The notes beneath the pieces were generated by a model that ran no database searches, was not told the origin of the DNA, and saw only the letters and a program-made list of their open reading frames with translations. Both the position numbers and the translations under genes were made by a program. From a virus, in the IMG/VR virus record IMGVR_UViG_3300050821_015928, positions 1 to 21,517 of that record: DNA of 21,517 nt; one strand, 5' to 3'. This document shows positions 5,426-13,984 of this stretch, in pieces. The stretch's first letter is position 1, and each line of letters starts with the position of its first letter.

Positions 5426-7606
5426 TTATGCCGGGCCGAGGTCGGCATCGACGTCGACAGTCAACGTGAAGGGCGTGCCGTAGTCGTCTTCGGGACCTAC
5501 CGTGCCGGTGACCGATCCCATGTCCATGGGAGCGCCAGTCGTCCAAGCGCGCGCGACCGGATGATCAAAGGCGGCTCCAGTCGGCGTGAACGTATAGGCC
5601 GTACAAGCCGAAAGCGCCTCAACCCCACCGCCGAACACGTTGAACGATTGCAGCTTGATATAAAGTGTGCTGCCAGCGTATTGGGCCGGCAGGTCGTACT
5701 CGAAGACCGCGTTATCGAGTCGCGCGAACGGGGCTGCCGACGAATGAGCCGCAATCGCGCTGCCATAGAGCCCACGATAGAGCGTGGTGAGGACATAGTT
5801 ACTCGCGGATGTCAGCGCTGCGGTCTCATAAGACACCAACTCCGAACCGACGACGCACAGGGTGCTGCCGCTCGCCGCGTCGGCTGCGCTGCCGCTGGCA
5901 AGCACGCCGCCGCTCTCGGCAAGATTGACCGCAAGCGTGTCCGTGATGTCCGGATTTGTGCCGCCAAACAAAGCCAATGCGGACGTCAGCACGCCCTGGC
6001 GCGCCGGTGCCGTGATGATGCCGACCTGGCTGTACGAAGTACCGTCGAGTGACAGCCACACATAACAGCCGCCCCAATTCGGATCGGCCACACCGCCCGA
6101 GCCGCCGGACGCCGCGATCCAAACCTGCGGGGTCGATCCGACCAGCGCCGACGGCGGCTCGAAGATGATCGGCGCGTTGACCGGGTCCGCAGCGACGTTT
6201 CGATTGATCGGATTATTGGTAACCGGCTGCGTCGGGTAGAGCGTTGCGGTGGCCACGCCGAGCGGGAATTCCTCGGCGGTGACGCTGAGAAAGCCGTTGT
6301 CATCCTCCTCAATTTCGGTGATCCGGATCGCGGCATCTGACAGTCCGAGAACGGTATCCGTCACCGTCACCAGATCCATCGGATCGAGCAGGCAATATTC
6401 CCAGGAAAGCCGAAACTTGTACGCATTGCGAATATACACTGCCCGCTGGAGCATCAGCTGCCCCATCAGGGACGCCATGTTCTCGTCGCAGACTTCGTGC
6501 GCGGTGACCGTTGGCGCGATGCGCATGCCGTAAAGTTCTATTGCGTTCTGATCGCGCGCCTCCACGGTGGTCAGATTGTACTGGTTGTCGCGCTCGGAGA
6601 TTTCGAGCCGCCATACGTTATAAGCTTCGAACGGGTCGGAGCGCGAGACCTGCAGCGGGTCCTCGTTGTTCTCCACCTTGAAGTCATCGTCGCCGAGATT
6701 GTAAATCGGCGTGACATTGGGCGTGAAAGTAATGCCGTTCCCCGTGATGGCGCTGTCCCCGTAGGGAATCAGTTGCAAAAGGCCACCCGACCAGACTGCG
6801 GCGGTATTGGTGAGTTGCAGCCAGCGCTGCAAGATGCTTGAGGCCTGCTCCTGATCGACGAGCGCGGGGCTGAGCGCCAAGCCGAGCGCCCGGCAATAAG
6901 TCTGATAGGCATCGTCGCCGCCGGATGCACTATAGAGCGTCGTCGCATCGATGCTGGCGCTGGGAAAGCCAACACCGAATTGCGCGCTGGTGAGGAAATC
7001 GGAAACGATCAGCGCCGGATCGGCGTCGACGAAGCCATAGTTGGTACCGGTTCCGGCCGACACGTAGTAGCCGGCATTGAGAACGTATTGCAGCTGGCTG
7101 TAGCCGGTGCCGAACCGCAGGCCCGCGACCTCGAAATTATGATTGTCGAGAGTAGCGCTATCCCCCAGGCTGTAATTGGCCGCGCACACATAGGCGGTCC
7201 CCTCATAGCCGAGCGCCTGCGAAGGGTCGGTGGAGGTGACGTAGCTCCACGGTGTCTGCGGCGTGGTGCCGGTGAACAGCGTGAACCCGGTTTCGGCGAA
7301 CGTGTAGAAGCTTTGGCCCTTCCAGACGAGGCCGATGGTATCGATCGGACCTTCGCAGAGCGCCAGGATAATGGAGGCCGAGTAGGTATACTCGCTTGTG
7401 TTCACGGCAAACAAACTGCCCTTGCCGCCCGAACTGCCGCCATAGGTCTGGAAGTCATCGTACCAGATCAGATTTGGCGCGAGCTTGTTGGCCCCCCACA
7501 CGATCGGGATCGGCAGGGTGTTGACGGCGGTCTGAATTTGCAGGCCGGTATAATCCGGCGCGATGGACGACTGTGAGCCGCCAAATAGATTCCGCAGTCC
7601 GCTCAT
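5426..7606 (-). CDS. Baseplate / tail tip protein, Phage-tail_3 type (GTA g15 C-terminal or gpJ-like)
   Basis: The 726-residue protein begins MSGLRNLFGGSQ. Its ATG at 7606 overlaps the stop of the NlpC/P60 gene by 4 nt (ATGA); an upstream TTG at 7621 is less likely. Residues 20-55 (YTGLQIQTAVNTLPIPIVWGANKLAPNLIW) match the N-terminus of many GTA-like tail tip proteins. Residues about 235-430 (AYQTYCRALGLALSPALVDQ…PFEAYNVWRLEISERDNQYN…WEYCLLDPMDLVTVTD) match the Phage-tail_3 domain, which relates to lambda gpJ. The rest is beta-rich. It should form the distal megatron/tip below the hub and carry the fibre encoded next. In Rhodobacter GTA the equivalent gene also contains a TIM barrel at its N-terminus; here that domain is absent and lies in the gene at 9604. 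Confidence 0.85.
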   Translation of the reverse strand: MSGLRNLFGGSQSSIAPDYTGLQIQTAVNTLPIPIVWGANKLAPNLIWYDDFQTYGGSSGGKGSLFAVNTSEYTYSASIILALCEGPIDTIGLVWKGQSFYTFAETGFTLFTGTTPQTPWSYVTSTDPSQALGYEGTAYVCAANYSLGDSATLDNHNFEVAGLRFGTGYSQLQYVLNAGYYVSAGTGTNYGFVDADPALIVSDFLTSAQFGVGFPSASIDATTLYSASGGDDAYQTYCRALGLALSPALVDQEQASSILQRWLQLTNTAAVWSGGLLQLIPYGDSAITGNGITFTPNVTPIYNLGDDDFKVENNEDPLQVSRSDPFEAYNVWRLEISERDNQYNLTTVEARDQNAIELYGMRIAPTVTAHEVCDENMASLMGQLMLQRAVYIRNAYKFRLSWEYCLLDPMDLVTVTDTVLGLSDAAIRITEIEEDDNGFLSVTAEEFPLGVATATLYPTQPVTNNPINRNVAADPVNAPIIFEPPSALVGSTPQVWIAASGGSGGVADPNWGGCYVWLSLDGTSYSQVGIITAPARQGVLTSALALFGGTNPDITDTLAVNLAESGGVLASGSAADAASGSTLCVVGSELVSYETAALTSASNYVLTTLYRGLYGSAIAAHSSAAPFARLDNAVFEYDLPAQYAGSTLYIKLQSFNVFGGGVEALSACTAYTFTPTGAAFDHPVARAWTTGAPMDMGSVTGTVGPEDDYGTPFTLTVDVDADLGPA

Positions 7607-8061
7607 GGGCGCTTGGCCCAAATGCTGAAAAAGCGCGGCTTGCGTGCCGGATCGGACAACGGACTGTCGTGATCCACCTCTTCCTCGATGACGCGCCGCG
7701 CCGAAAAATACGCGTGCACGATGGTGAGCGGTCTTGCGTTGGTCACGATGCCCCCGTGGGAGTAACAGCGGCCGAAGCGCAGCACCATCAGATCGCCGGG
7801 TTTCGAGGCAGTCACCTCGCCGGCGCGATCAAAGATGAAGTCGAGATAGCGCTCCCCGCTGCGATGCAGGTGCCAATCCGCCGGGTAAGGCCGCGGTTCG
7901 AACGGATGGCATAATCCGGTATCGACGAAAACCCGAACCAGCAGCATTCCGCAATCGACCCCGGCACCCTTGATGTCGGCGCAATTGTGGTATGGCGTGC
8001 CAATCCAGGAGCGCGCCTCGGCCACGACTGCCGCGCGTTGCGCGGTTTCGCTGTCCGCCAT
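7603..8061 (-). CDS. NlpC/P60 family tail peptidase (GTA g14-like)
   Basis: The 152-residue protein has the NlpC/P60 catalytic pattern: RSWIGTPYHN, then Cys37 in GVDCGMLL, His102 in YSHGGIV, and a polar/His position at 116 in IVHAY. These would form a papain-like Cys-His active site that cleaves peptidoglycan peptides. DIMINISHED leader features fit a virion protein: there is no signal peptide. GTA and phage homologues sit between hub and tip proteins and let the tail cross the cell wall. The neighbours here (DUF2163 hub upstream, Phage-tail_3 protein overlapping by 4 nt) match that order exactly. The ribosome binding site before ATG 8061 is weak. Confidence 0.9.
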   Translation of the reverse strand: MADSETAQRAAVVAEARSWIGTPYHNCADIKGAGVDCGMLLVRVFVDTGLCHPFEPRPYPADWHLHRSGERYLDFIFDRAGEVTASKPGDLMVLRFGRCYSHGGIVTNARPLTIVHAYFSARRVIEEEVDHDSPLSDPARKPRFFSIWAKRP

Positions 8062-8103
8062 CTTGATGATCCGAGTTTGCGGTGGAGTCTTCGGGCTGTC
8101 GCT

Positions 8104-8979
8104 TCACACCGCCATCTGCGGCGGCGGCACGTAGGGGAAGCCGCGGAAATTCGCGAGATTGTTGAACTTGCTTTGGCACGTACCAGGAGTGTGGTCGCAG
8201 CCGTAGTAGACGGTGAAGCCGTCGCTCGTCCCAGGCACGCTTTCCAGCGGATAAAGCAAGGTCAGAGACGTGCCGGCAACGGCCGAGCCTACGGTCGCGG
8301 TGACCCCGGCGTTGACGCCGGAGGTGAAGGTGATCGACCCTTGCTGAAAGTTGGCGTTCGCGGCGGACCAGTTGATGACCGAAGCTGTCGAGCCGGAACC
8401 GACGGTTCCGTTGGTGCCGAAGGCATTCTTCACCAGGGTGCAGCCGGAATCATAAAGCGTATGAAGACACGTGGGCTGATAGACGTTGCGCGGCATGTCG
8501 ATGTCCAGCAGCACCAGATCGGAATTGACCGTAAGCTTGGCGCTGGTGCGCCCGATCTCCTCGATGACGCCGAGACGACCCTTGAACAGCAGCACCGAGC
8601 CGATCGCGGTGCCGCCGATCGTATCGGAGAAGAAGACGCGGTAGCGCACGATTTCGGTGCCATCAAACGAGCCGTCGCGCAGCGCCTGCAGGAATGGCGC
8701 GCCGCTGGTGATCGCATCGGTGGAACGCGCCGCGATCGTGATCTGCTGCTGATCGACTTCCAAGCCGACCGCGGCTTTGTATTTCAAGCCATCGACCAGG
8801 ATGGAATTCCCGAGATAGGTGTTGCCGTTGTAGCTGAAGGTCACGTCGACATTGGTGTAACAAAGTACAAGGCCCGAGCGCAGCGTGAAGACGAAAGCGT
8901 CTGCCATCAACAGCGGCACGTCCGAGTTTGCCCGCGCTGTGTTGAGATAGTTGATGAGTGCGGATGAGGCAGGTTTCAT
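8104..8979 (-). CDS. Tail hub protein, DUF2163 / BR0599 family (GTA g13-like)
   Basis: The 291-residue protein carries the DUF2163 N-terminal domain (DAFVFTLRSGLVLCYTNVDVTFSY… VDGLKYKAAVGLEVDQQ) and the BR0599-type C-terminus (YYGCDHTPGTCQSKFNNLANFRGFPYVP). Four late cysteines, C171, C180, C261 and C268, form CX8C and CX6C pairs around an inserted beta region. This is the arrangement expected for a metal or iron-sulfur site; lambda gpL, a tail-tip protein, is known to bind a [4Fe-4S] cluster through cysteines. In GTA-like tails this protein forms the hub ring between the distal tail protein and the peptidase/tip. The gap to the preceding DUF2460 gene is only 7 nt. Family assignment is firm; the Fe-S site is inference. 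Confidence 0.88.
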   Translation of the reverse strand: MKPASSALINYLNTARANSDVPLLMADAFVFTLRSGLVLCYTNVDVTFSYNGNTYLGNSILVDGLKYKAAVGLEVDQQQITIAARSTDAITSGAPFLQALRDGSFDGTEIVRYRVFFSDTIGGTAIGSVLLFKGRLGVIEEIGRTSAKLTVNSDLVLLDIDMPRNVYQPTCLHTLYDSGCTLVKNAFGTNGTVGSGSTASVINWSAANANFQQGSITFTSGVNAGVTATVGSAVAGTSLTLLYPLESVPGTSDGFTVYYGCDHTPGTCQSKFNNLANFRGFPYVPPPQMAV

Positions 8980-8986
8980 GCGCGTC

Positions 8987-9607
8987 TCACGGTTTCACGC
9001 TGCGGAACTTCATGCTCTCGAGCCTCCAGAGGCTCGCCATGAATTCCTCGAAGTCCATCTGGTCGTCGAGAAAGCGGCAGTTGAAGGCATACGAAAAGTC
9101 GGCCGAGACGGTGGCGCCGCTGGCCGGCGCGGACGTGAAGGCAACGGTGTTCGGTGGCGTCAAACTATAGCCCGACGAGGATTGCACGACGCCGTTGAGA
9201 TAGACGTTGGCGATCGCGGTCACCCAGCCGACCGGTTCGAGAAAGCCGCCGAGCGAGCGCATCATCGTGAACGACGTGGTCGAGCCGTCTCCTGTCGCAA
9301 AAGCCTGGCCGGTAACCGCATTGTCGTCCGGATCGGCATAGAGGAACGTGCCGAACTGGCCCTGCAGCTGCAGGAAGAAGCCCATCAGGGTCTGCAGACT
9401 CGAGGAGCCGAGTCCGGCGAAAGCCGGGGTCGCCGAGGAAGCAAGTCCGCTATACACGACCTCGAACTCGTAAAGCGGATAGCTCATCAGCGCCACGCGC
9501 ACCTCGCGGCCGGACACATGCGAAGCCACGCGCGTGGAAAAGCCAGGCTTCTTGTGCCGCGACCACGTGAGACCGGCAAGGCTCGGCAGCGAGGGCGGCG
9601 TGGTCAT
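8987..9607 (-). CDS. Distal tail protein, DUF2460 family (GTA g12-like)
   Basis: The 206-residue protein shows the whole DUF2460 pattern: LTWSRHKKPGFSTRVASHVSGREVR near residues 13-38, LQTLMGFFLQLQGQFGTFLY, a beta pair around ATGDGSTTSFTM and VYLNGVVQ, and the acidic end DDQMDFEEFMASLWRLESMKFRSVKP. DUF2460 proteins form the distal tail ring joining the tube to the hub. The ATG overlaps the stop of the TIM-barrel/DUF2460 fusion by 4 nt (ATGA). The C-terminal domain of that upstream protein is clearly homologous to this one, so the pair looks like a tandem duplication. Confidence 0.88.
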   Translation of the reverse strand: MTTPPSLPSLAGLTWSRHKKPGFSTRVASHVSGREVRVALMSYPLYEFEVVYSGLASSATPAFAGLGSSSLQTLMGFFLQLQGQFGTFLYADPDDNAVTGQAFATGDGSTTSFTMMRSLGGFLEPVGWVTAIANVYLNGVVQSSSGYSLTPPNTVAFTSAPASGATVSADFSYAFNCRFLDDQMDFEEFMASLWRLESMKFRSVKP

Positions 9608-12108
9608 GATCGAACCGTGCGCAGCTTGAGCGATTGCAGTGCGTAGAGCGCCACCATGAACTCTTCGGTATCCAGGTCGTCGTCATCGAAGCGGCAAAGA
9701 AAGTACCAATGAAAATCCGCCGCCACGGCAACGCCGGCCGCCGGCGCTGTCGCGAAAGTCACCGATGGTGCGAGCGCCGTTGCGTTCACCGTAAAGCCGC
9801 TCGATTGTGGCACGCCGTCGAGATACACAGCCGACACTGTGCCAACGTTTGCCGGCGCAACCTCAGCGCCGCCGATCGACACGGTGAACGCAAACGTCGT
9901 GGTCGCGCCGTCGCCCGTGCTGAGCGCCTGGCCGGAAACCGGCGAGAGCGTGGGCGGTTCGAACAAGAAGGATGTGGCTTCGCCGGCGCACTGTTCAAAG
10001 AAGCCAGCGATGGTCTGCAATTCGGTGTTGGGCGACACCATCCGCAGAAGATCGTAATTCAGTTCGATCGCCCACAGCGGCGAGGCGTATTTGGCCGCGC
10101 GCACCTCGCGCCCGGAGACGTGCAGGCCTGCGGCCGTCGAAAAGATCGGCGAGAGCGTCACCGACCAGCCGAGCGTCGGCACCACCGGAAACGTCGAGTA
10201 CGGACCGGACGCCGGCGGATTGGTCGGCACCGGCTGGCTCAAGAGCGGCCCCTTGCCACCGAGCCAATTCCCCGCCGGCCAGTCGCCGGTGTCGCCCCAC
10301 ACGCCCGTCAGTTGCGGAAAGACCGGGAAAGGCCGCGCATCCCAGTTCCAGACCGACATGAACGTCGTTTGGATCATGGGTACACCGCCGGAGGAGCTTT
10401 CGTTGTTGCCGTCGGTCACCCAATATTCGTAGATCGCCTGCAGCGCGAGCAGCTGCAGCTCGTCGTCCCGGCGCGGCCAGTGATCGCCCGCGACGCTCTG
10501 GCTCGGATCCCAGATCGACCAGAATGGCGTCGCGCTCTCGACGGAAGCCGGGCTGTAGAAGACATTCGGCTGGTTGGTGCCCTTGTCGCACGCCGGGAAG
10601 CCGTATTCGGCAAAGGTGATCGATTTGGATTGCGGCGCCCACTCCGTGTACGGGCCGTGCGGCGACCAGCCAGTGCCGTCGCCATCATCGTAAATCGCCT
10701 GGTGCGGATTGTTCCACCACCACCGCAACTGCTTGTTAGCCAGCAATTGCTGGTTCGCACTGTAAGTATTGCGCGATTGCGTCAGCCGATCGCCCTGGGG
10801 CAGCGACACGCGCAGGTCCGTTCCGTTCGGATCGAGCCCGATGCCGAGATTGTTGCTGTCATTGTAGAACCAGTTGAAATACTGCCCGGCTTCGATGTTC
10901 GCCTTCAGATAGGGAATGCTGTAGATCGTCGGCTGGCCGCTCATGCCGAGGCCATTGAATGCTGCCGCTGACGGCGGCCACGCGCCGTTCGGCGCCGGCG
11001 CAAGCCAATTGGACGCGTCCAGGCCGCCATCGCCTGTGGTCCAATCAGACAGCGGCAGGTAGTTGTCGAAGCAAACAAGGTCGATGTTGCCGTGGCCGTA
11101 AAGCTGATCGAGATGCGGCCATTGTCCGTTTTCGCCCGGATGCTGATAGCCCATCCACACCGACCAGTCGGCCGAGTAAGAAATCAGGTTGTGCAGGTTC
11201 ACCGTATCCTTGGTGAGACTGGCCGCGTCGAAGACGCTGCGCACGTCGTCGGCAAGCTGCATCAGCCTGGCAACGAACGGGTAATCCCAGGTGACCTTGC
11301 CATCGCCGCCGGTCGTGCCGGCCTTGGTCCAGGCCGGACCACGGACCACTTCCAAGCCGCGGAATTCCGAGCCAAGCAAAAATAGATCGACGCCGCCTGC
11401 GACCACGCACAGATTGGCGTAGTGCAGGATCATGCGCCGGTAAGTGTAATCGGTCGGCGAGCCCGAATAAGCGACGGTCAGGTTCGTCGTGTCGGGCGTG
11501 AATTGCGAGGTCGCGGCAGCGCCGAGGAAATTGTCGATCGCTGTTGTGGCGGCGCTGGAGATGTCGCTCCCATTGTAGGTGATGTTGCCGCGCCACGGCT
11601 CGCCGCTCGCCGTCATCAGGATGAAAGGATAGAAAACGACACGCAGGCCGCGCGATTTGAGATCACGGATGCAACGGACGATCGATTGATCCGACGGTGT
11701 GCCGCCGTAGATGAAGGCGTCACCGATCTGCGGGATCGCAATCAAACCCGATGACGATTGGGTCAGTCCCGAGCACCGCCAGACATCGGTACCGCCGGCG
11801 GCCCGCTCAAAAACGCCGTTAATATACGTCGTCGACGGATAGATCTGGCATGCGGTGACATCGGTCGAGTCGCCGAACCAAGAGACGACCACGGCAACGG
11901 TCGTGCAGCCCGAAAATTCCGCCTGCAGGCTATTCAGCGAGATCGTGTAGTCGGTGGTCGAGCCAGTCCCAGCGAGCGGCCCCCCATTGGCGTAACGATT
12001 TATCGAGGTGAGCGTGCTCTCGGTGGCCCGCTGCCCCAGATAGGGGACCGTGTCATAGGTGAACTCTCCCGTCGACGGCAGAAGATTGACGCCGAGGACG
12101 TAGCTCAT
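9604..12108 (-). CDS. GTA TIM-barrel-like domain fused to a DUF2460 distal tail domain
   Basis: The 834-residue protein has two parts. Residues about 140-620 match the GTA TIM-barrel-like domain: IRDLKSRGLRVVFYPFI, LVCFDNYLPLSDW (344-356), SKSITFAEYGFPACDKGTNQ (494-513) and SVWNWDARPFPVFP (585-598). Glu501 and Asp349 could be active-site-like acids of a glycoside-hydrolase fold. Residues about 640-834 are a DUF2460 domain (GWSVTLSP…LHVSGREVR… LQTIAGFFEQ… DDDLDTEEFMVALYALQSLKLRTVRS), homologous to the next gene. In Rhodobacter GTA the TIM barrel belongs to the tip protein g15, so this fusion is a rearranged module. It probably sits at the distal tail and may bind or cut surface glycans. The ribosome binding site before ATG 12108 is weak. 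Confidence 0.88.
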   Translation of the reverse strand: MSYVLGVNLLPSTGEFTYDTVPYLGQRATESTLTSINRYANGGPLAGTGSTTDYTISLNSLQAEFSGCTTVAVVVSWFGDSTDVTACQIYPSTTYINGVFERAAGGTDVWRCSGLTQSSSGLIAIPQIGDAFIYGGTPSDQSIVRCIRDLKSRGLRVVFYPFILMTASGEPWRGNITYNGSDISSAATTAIDNFLGAAATSQFTPDTTNLTVAYSGSPTDYTYRRMILHYANLCVVAGGVDLFLLGSEFRGLEVVRGPAWTKAGTTGGDGKVTWDYPFVARLMQLADDVRSVFDAASLTKDTVNLHNLISYSADWSVWMGYQHPGENGQWPHLDQLYGHGNIDLVCFDNYLPLSDWTTGDGGLDASNWLAPAPNGAWPPSAAAFNGLGMSGQPTIYSIPYLKANIEAGQYFNWFYNDSNNLGIGLDPNGTDLRVSLPQGDRLTQSRNTYSANQQLLANKQLRWWWNNPHQAIYDDGDGTGWSPHGPYTEWAPQSKSITFAEYGFPACDKGTNQPNVFYSPASVESATPFWSIWDPSQSVAGDHWPRRDDELQLLALQAIYEYWVTDGNNESSSGGVPMIQTTFMSVWNWDARPFPVFPQLTGVWGDTGDWPAGNWLGGKGPLLSQPVPTNPPASGPYSTFPVVPTLGWSVTLSPIFSTAAGLHVSGREVRAAKYASPLWAIELNYDLLRMVSPNTELQTIAGFFEQCAGEATSFLFEPPTLSPVSGQALSTGDGATTTFAFTVSIGGAEVAPANVGTVSAVYLDGVPQSSGFTVNATALAPSVTFATAPAAGVAVAADFHWYFLCRFDDDDLDTEEFMVALYALQSLKLRTVRS

Positions 12109-12156
12109 ATTCGGTGGTCCGCAACTTCCCTGCCCGCCCGCTGGGAAGGGTTGATC

Positions 12157-13356
12157 TCACTGCCCGCGCAGCCCCAGGTGCGCGCCGCGCTTCACCGCAT
12201 CGTTGATGGCGCGCATCATGTGGCGCGAATTGTCGTTGAAGAAACGGGCCACGCTTTGCGAATCGAGCGCCGACACGTTGATGCTCACTGGCGCATGCAC
12301 TTGCGCGCCCATGCCGGCGCCGCTGAACGGGCCGGAGCCGCGCGCCGCCGGAATGATGGTCTCGCCGGGATGAATAAGCGCGAGGCCGCCGCGCACCACG
12401 TAATCGGTACCGACATCGAAGATCGCGGCGGCCGAGACCGAGGCCTGAGCCGCGGCAGCCGGCCCGGCCGCAGCCGGACCCATGGTCGGCGCCAGAAAGG
12501 CGAACACGCCCGCGAAGGCCTGCCCGGCATCGGTCATGATCGCCTTCACGGCGTTGGCAATGGTGCTGAGCATACCGGCGCTCGAAGCGCCCTGCTCGGC
12601 GGCGGCGCGTGCGGCAGCGCCGGTCGTCGCCGCCGTCGTCTGAGCTAGCTGCGCCGCGGCCCATTTCACCACCATGGTCTCGCACGTCTCGATGAACTGG
12701 ATGATGAGATCGCCCAGGATCTTCTTAAACGCCTGGGACCACGTCGTGGTACCGGCAAGAAGCCCGCGCAGCTGCGAATTGAACGCGCTCTCAATTGATC
12801 CGAGCGCTGAATTCCACATTTGCTGCTGCTGGGCGATCGCCTGCTCGTCGAGCCGCAGCATGTCCGCATTGTGCTTTTCCTTAAGCGCGGCGATCTTGAG
12901 CAGTACCTCATTCCATTGTTTGACGCTGATATTGCCGAGCGCGGCTTCCTGGTTCAGCAACGCCAGTTCGGCCTCGTACTCCCTTTGCGTTTCCGCCTCG
13001 AGCATGGCGTATTTCCGATTCTGCGTAATCTGGAACTGGCTTGCCTCCGCGTCGAGAACGGCTTTCTGCTCCGCCAGGCTCTGCTGCAGAAGTTTGATCT
13101 CAGCGCCGATGTCCTTCACCTGGAGCGCTGTGCGGGCGGCCTGGTTTCCGAGGCCTTCGAAGGCTTCGACGGCCTCGGACAGCATGTCGGCCGGCACCGC
13201 CGCGCCGAATGCGGCGTTCAATCGGCCCAACACGCCCTGAAGATTTTGCACCGGCGTATTCAGCCCTGTCAGCGCCTCGCGGATTTGGGCGATTCCTTCC
13301 AGGGCGTCGTCCGTCGACGCGCCGAAACGGATCTGAACCACATTGTCATCGGACAT
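12157..13356 (-). CDS. Tail tape measure protein (short)
   Basis: I chose the ATG at 13356 (MSDDNVVQIRFGAS) with AAGG 8 nt upstream; the frame extends to a TTG at 13371. The 399-residue protein has a long helical, coiled-coil region at about 20-190 (KLLQQSLAEQKAVLDAEASQ…ETQREYEAELALLNQEAA), an Ala-rich hydrophobic region at about 235-320, and a C-terminal motif FDVGTDYVVRGGLALIHPGETIIPA seen at the end of many tail-length proteins. It measures tail length during assembly and is threaded through the tube. At roughly 1.5 Å per residue (general rule) it would specify a tail of only about 60 nm. It follows the tail chaperone gene, the usual place. Confidence 0.88.
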   Translation of the reverse strand: MSDDNVVQIRFGASTDDALEGIAQIREALTGLNTPVQNLQGVLGRLNAAFGAAVPADMLSEAVEAFEGLGNQAARTALQVKDIGAEIKLLQQSLAEQKAVLDAEASQFQITQNRKYAMLEAETQREYEAELALLNQEAALGNISVKQWNEVLLKIAALKEKHNADMLRLDEQAIAQQQQMWNSALGSIESAFNSQLRGLLAGTTTWSQAFKKILGDLIIQFIETCETMVVKWAAAQLAQTTAATTGAAARAAAEQGASSAGMLSTIANAVKAIMTDAGQAFAGVFAFLAPTMGPAAAGPAAAAQASVSAAAIFDVGTDYVVRGGLALIHPGETIIPAARGSGPFSGAGMGAQVHAPVSINVSALDSQSVARFFNDNSRHMMRAINDAVKRGAHLGLRGQ

Positions 13357-13373
13357 GGGTGTTGCCTTCAAAG

Positions 13374-13966
13374 CTATTTAATCTTGCCACTCGAAAACAT
13401 GGCGAGCAGCTCGTGATAGTTTTTCGATGGTCGCGGCTTCGGCTTATAGCCGAGGTAGGCTCCGAGCAGCCGGCGCAGCGGCGGACAATCCGCCCACGCC
13501 CGTCGTAGCTCATCGAGAAATGGAATGTCGACCTGATCGAGGACCTGCTCGCGCGTCCACTGCAGTTCGATCACCAGCTCGGCGACGAGCGCTCCCCACG
13601 CAACCGTATCGAAGCGCTCGTCGCCTGCTATTCCCCCGCCGCGGCATCAACCTTTCTGCCGCCTGCCTGCTCGATGACGACGGGCAAGGCCGCAACGAGT
13701 TCGCCGAGCGGAATCGGTAGATCGAAGAACTCATCCCGTGTCAGGCTCGGATGCGCGCGCCGCAAGCCGTGCCAAAGCACTTCGGCCAGCGGTAGGAGCC
13801 GCTCACCGCTCAGGGTGTCCGGCGTAATGCCCGAAAGCTTGGGCACGTAATCGGCGATGGCCAGGATCTGCCGCAGCGACAGCGGCGCCACATAAAAGTC
13901 CCGGCCTGCAAGCCGGACCACGCGCGCCAGCGACAGATCGACGGAATCGTCACGCTCGAGACTCAC
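13374..13966 (-). CDS. Tail assembly chaperone G-T fusion made by -1 ribosomal frameshift
   Basis: This is the predicted long chaperone product. Frame 0 (gene G) ends GGG GAA TAG at 13628. One base back, the -1 frame is open from a TGA inside GTT-GAT to the TAG at 13374, so slippage must occur in the short GCC-GCG-GCG-GGG-GAA window. The only slippery tract is GGGGG at 13633-13637. The extension reads IAGDERFDTVAWGALVAEL and continues through VDIPFLDELRRAW to the end, giving about 197 residues. Long-tailed phages commonly make G and G-T chaperones this way, and both bind the tape measure during assembly. The A-site re-pairing is imperfect (GAA to GGA), so efficiency is unknown. Separate initiation at the GTG at 13574 (66 residues) is the alternative but has no good ribosome binding site. 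Confidence 0.7.
13628..13966 (-). CDS. Tail assembly chaperone, short form (G-like)
   Basis: The 112-residue product (MSLERDDSVDLSLARVVRL…) is the normal frame-0 protein. It starts with GTG at 13966, with GGGAG 6 nt upstream. DFYVAPLSLRQILAIADYV and RRAHPSLTRDEFFDLPIPLGELVAAL are typical of small chaperones in alphaproteobacterial phages and GTAs. Its position between tail tube and tape measure is diagnostic. It is expected to coat the tape measure during tail assembly and not stay in the virion. Confidence 0.8.
   Translation of the reverse strand: MSLERDDSVDLSLARVVRLAGRDFYVAPLSLRQILAIADYVPKLSGITPDTLSGERLLPLAEVLWHGLRRAHPSLTRDEFFDLPIPLGELVAALPVVIEQAGGRKVDAAAGE
13631..13637 (-). promoter_or_regulatory. 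Candidate -1 frameshift slippery site (GGGGGAA)
   Basis: On the minus strand the sequence is GCG-GGG-GAA-TAG. A P-site tRNA on GGG can re-pair perfectly with GGG one base upstream, after which decoding continues in the downstream chaperone frame. It lies one codon before the frame-0 stop, which may help slippage. A GC-rich region with GAGCGC…GCGCTC inverted repeats follows (13580-13617) and could form a stimulatory structure. Confidence 0.6.
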
Positions 13967-13984
13967 GCCAGTCTCCCTCTATCG

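Noticed and set aside
9634-10971. Long plus-strand open frame (445 codons)
   Set aside because: It is antisense to the TIM-barrel/DUF2460 gene, whose motifs are clear. The product is low-complexity and basic, with no family signature.
12125-12148. CTTCCC…GGGAAG hairpin between tape measure and TIM-barrel genes
   Set aside because: The stem is only 6 bp with a 12-nt loop and lacks a T run, so a terminator cannot be supported.
13374-13574. Independent 66-codon gene after the chaperone
   Set aside because: Its GTG start lacks a good ribosome binding site and the frame is open upstream to the G tract, so a frameshift product is the better explanation.
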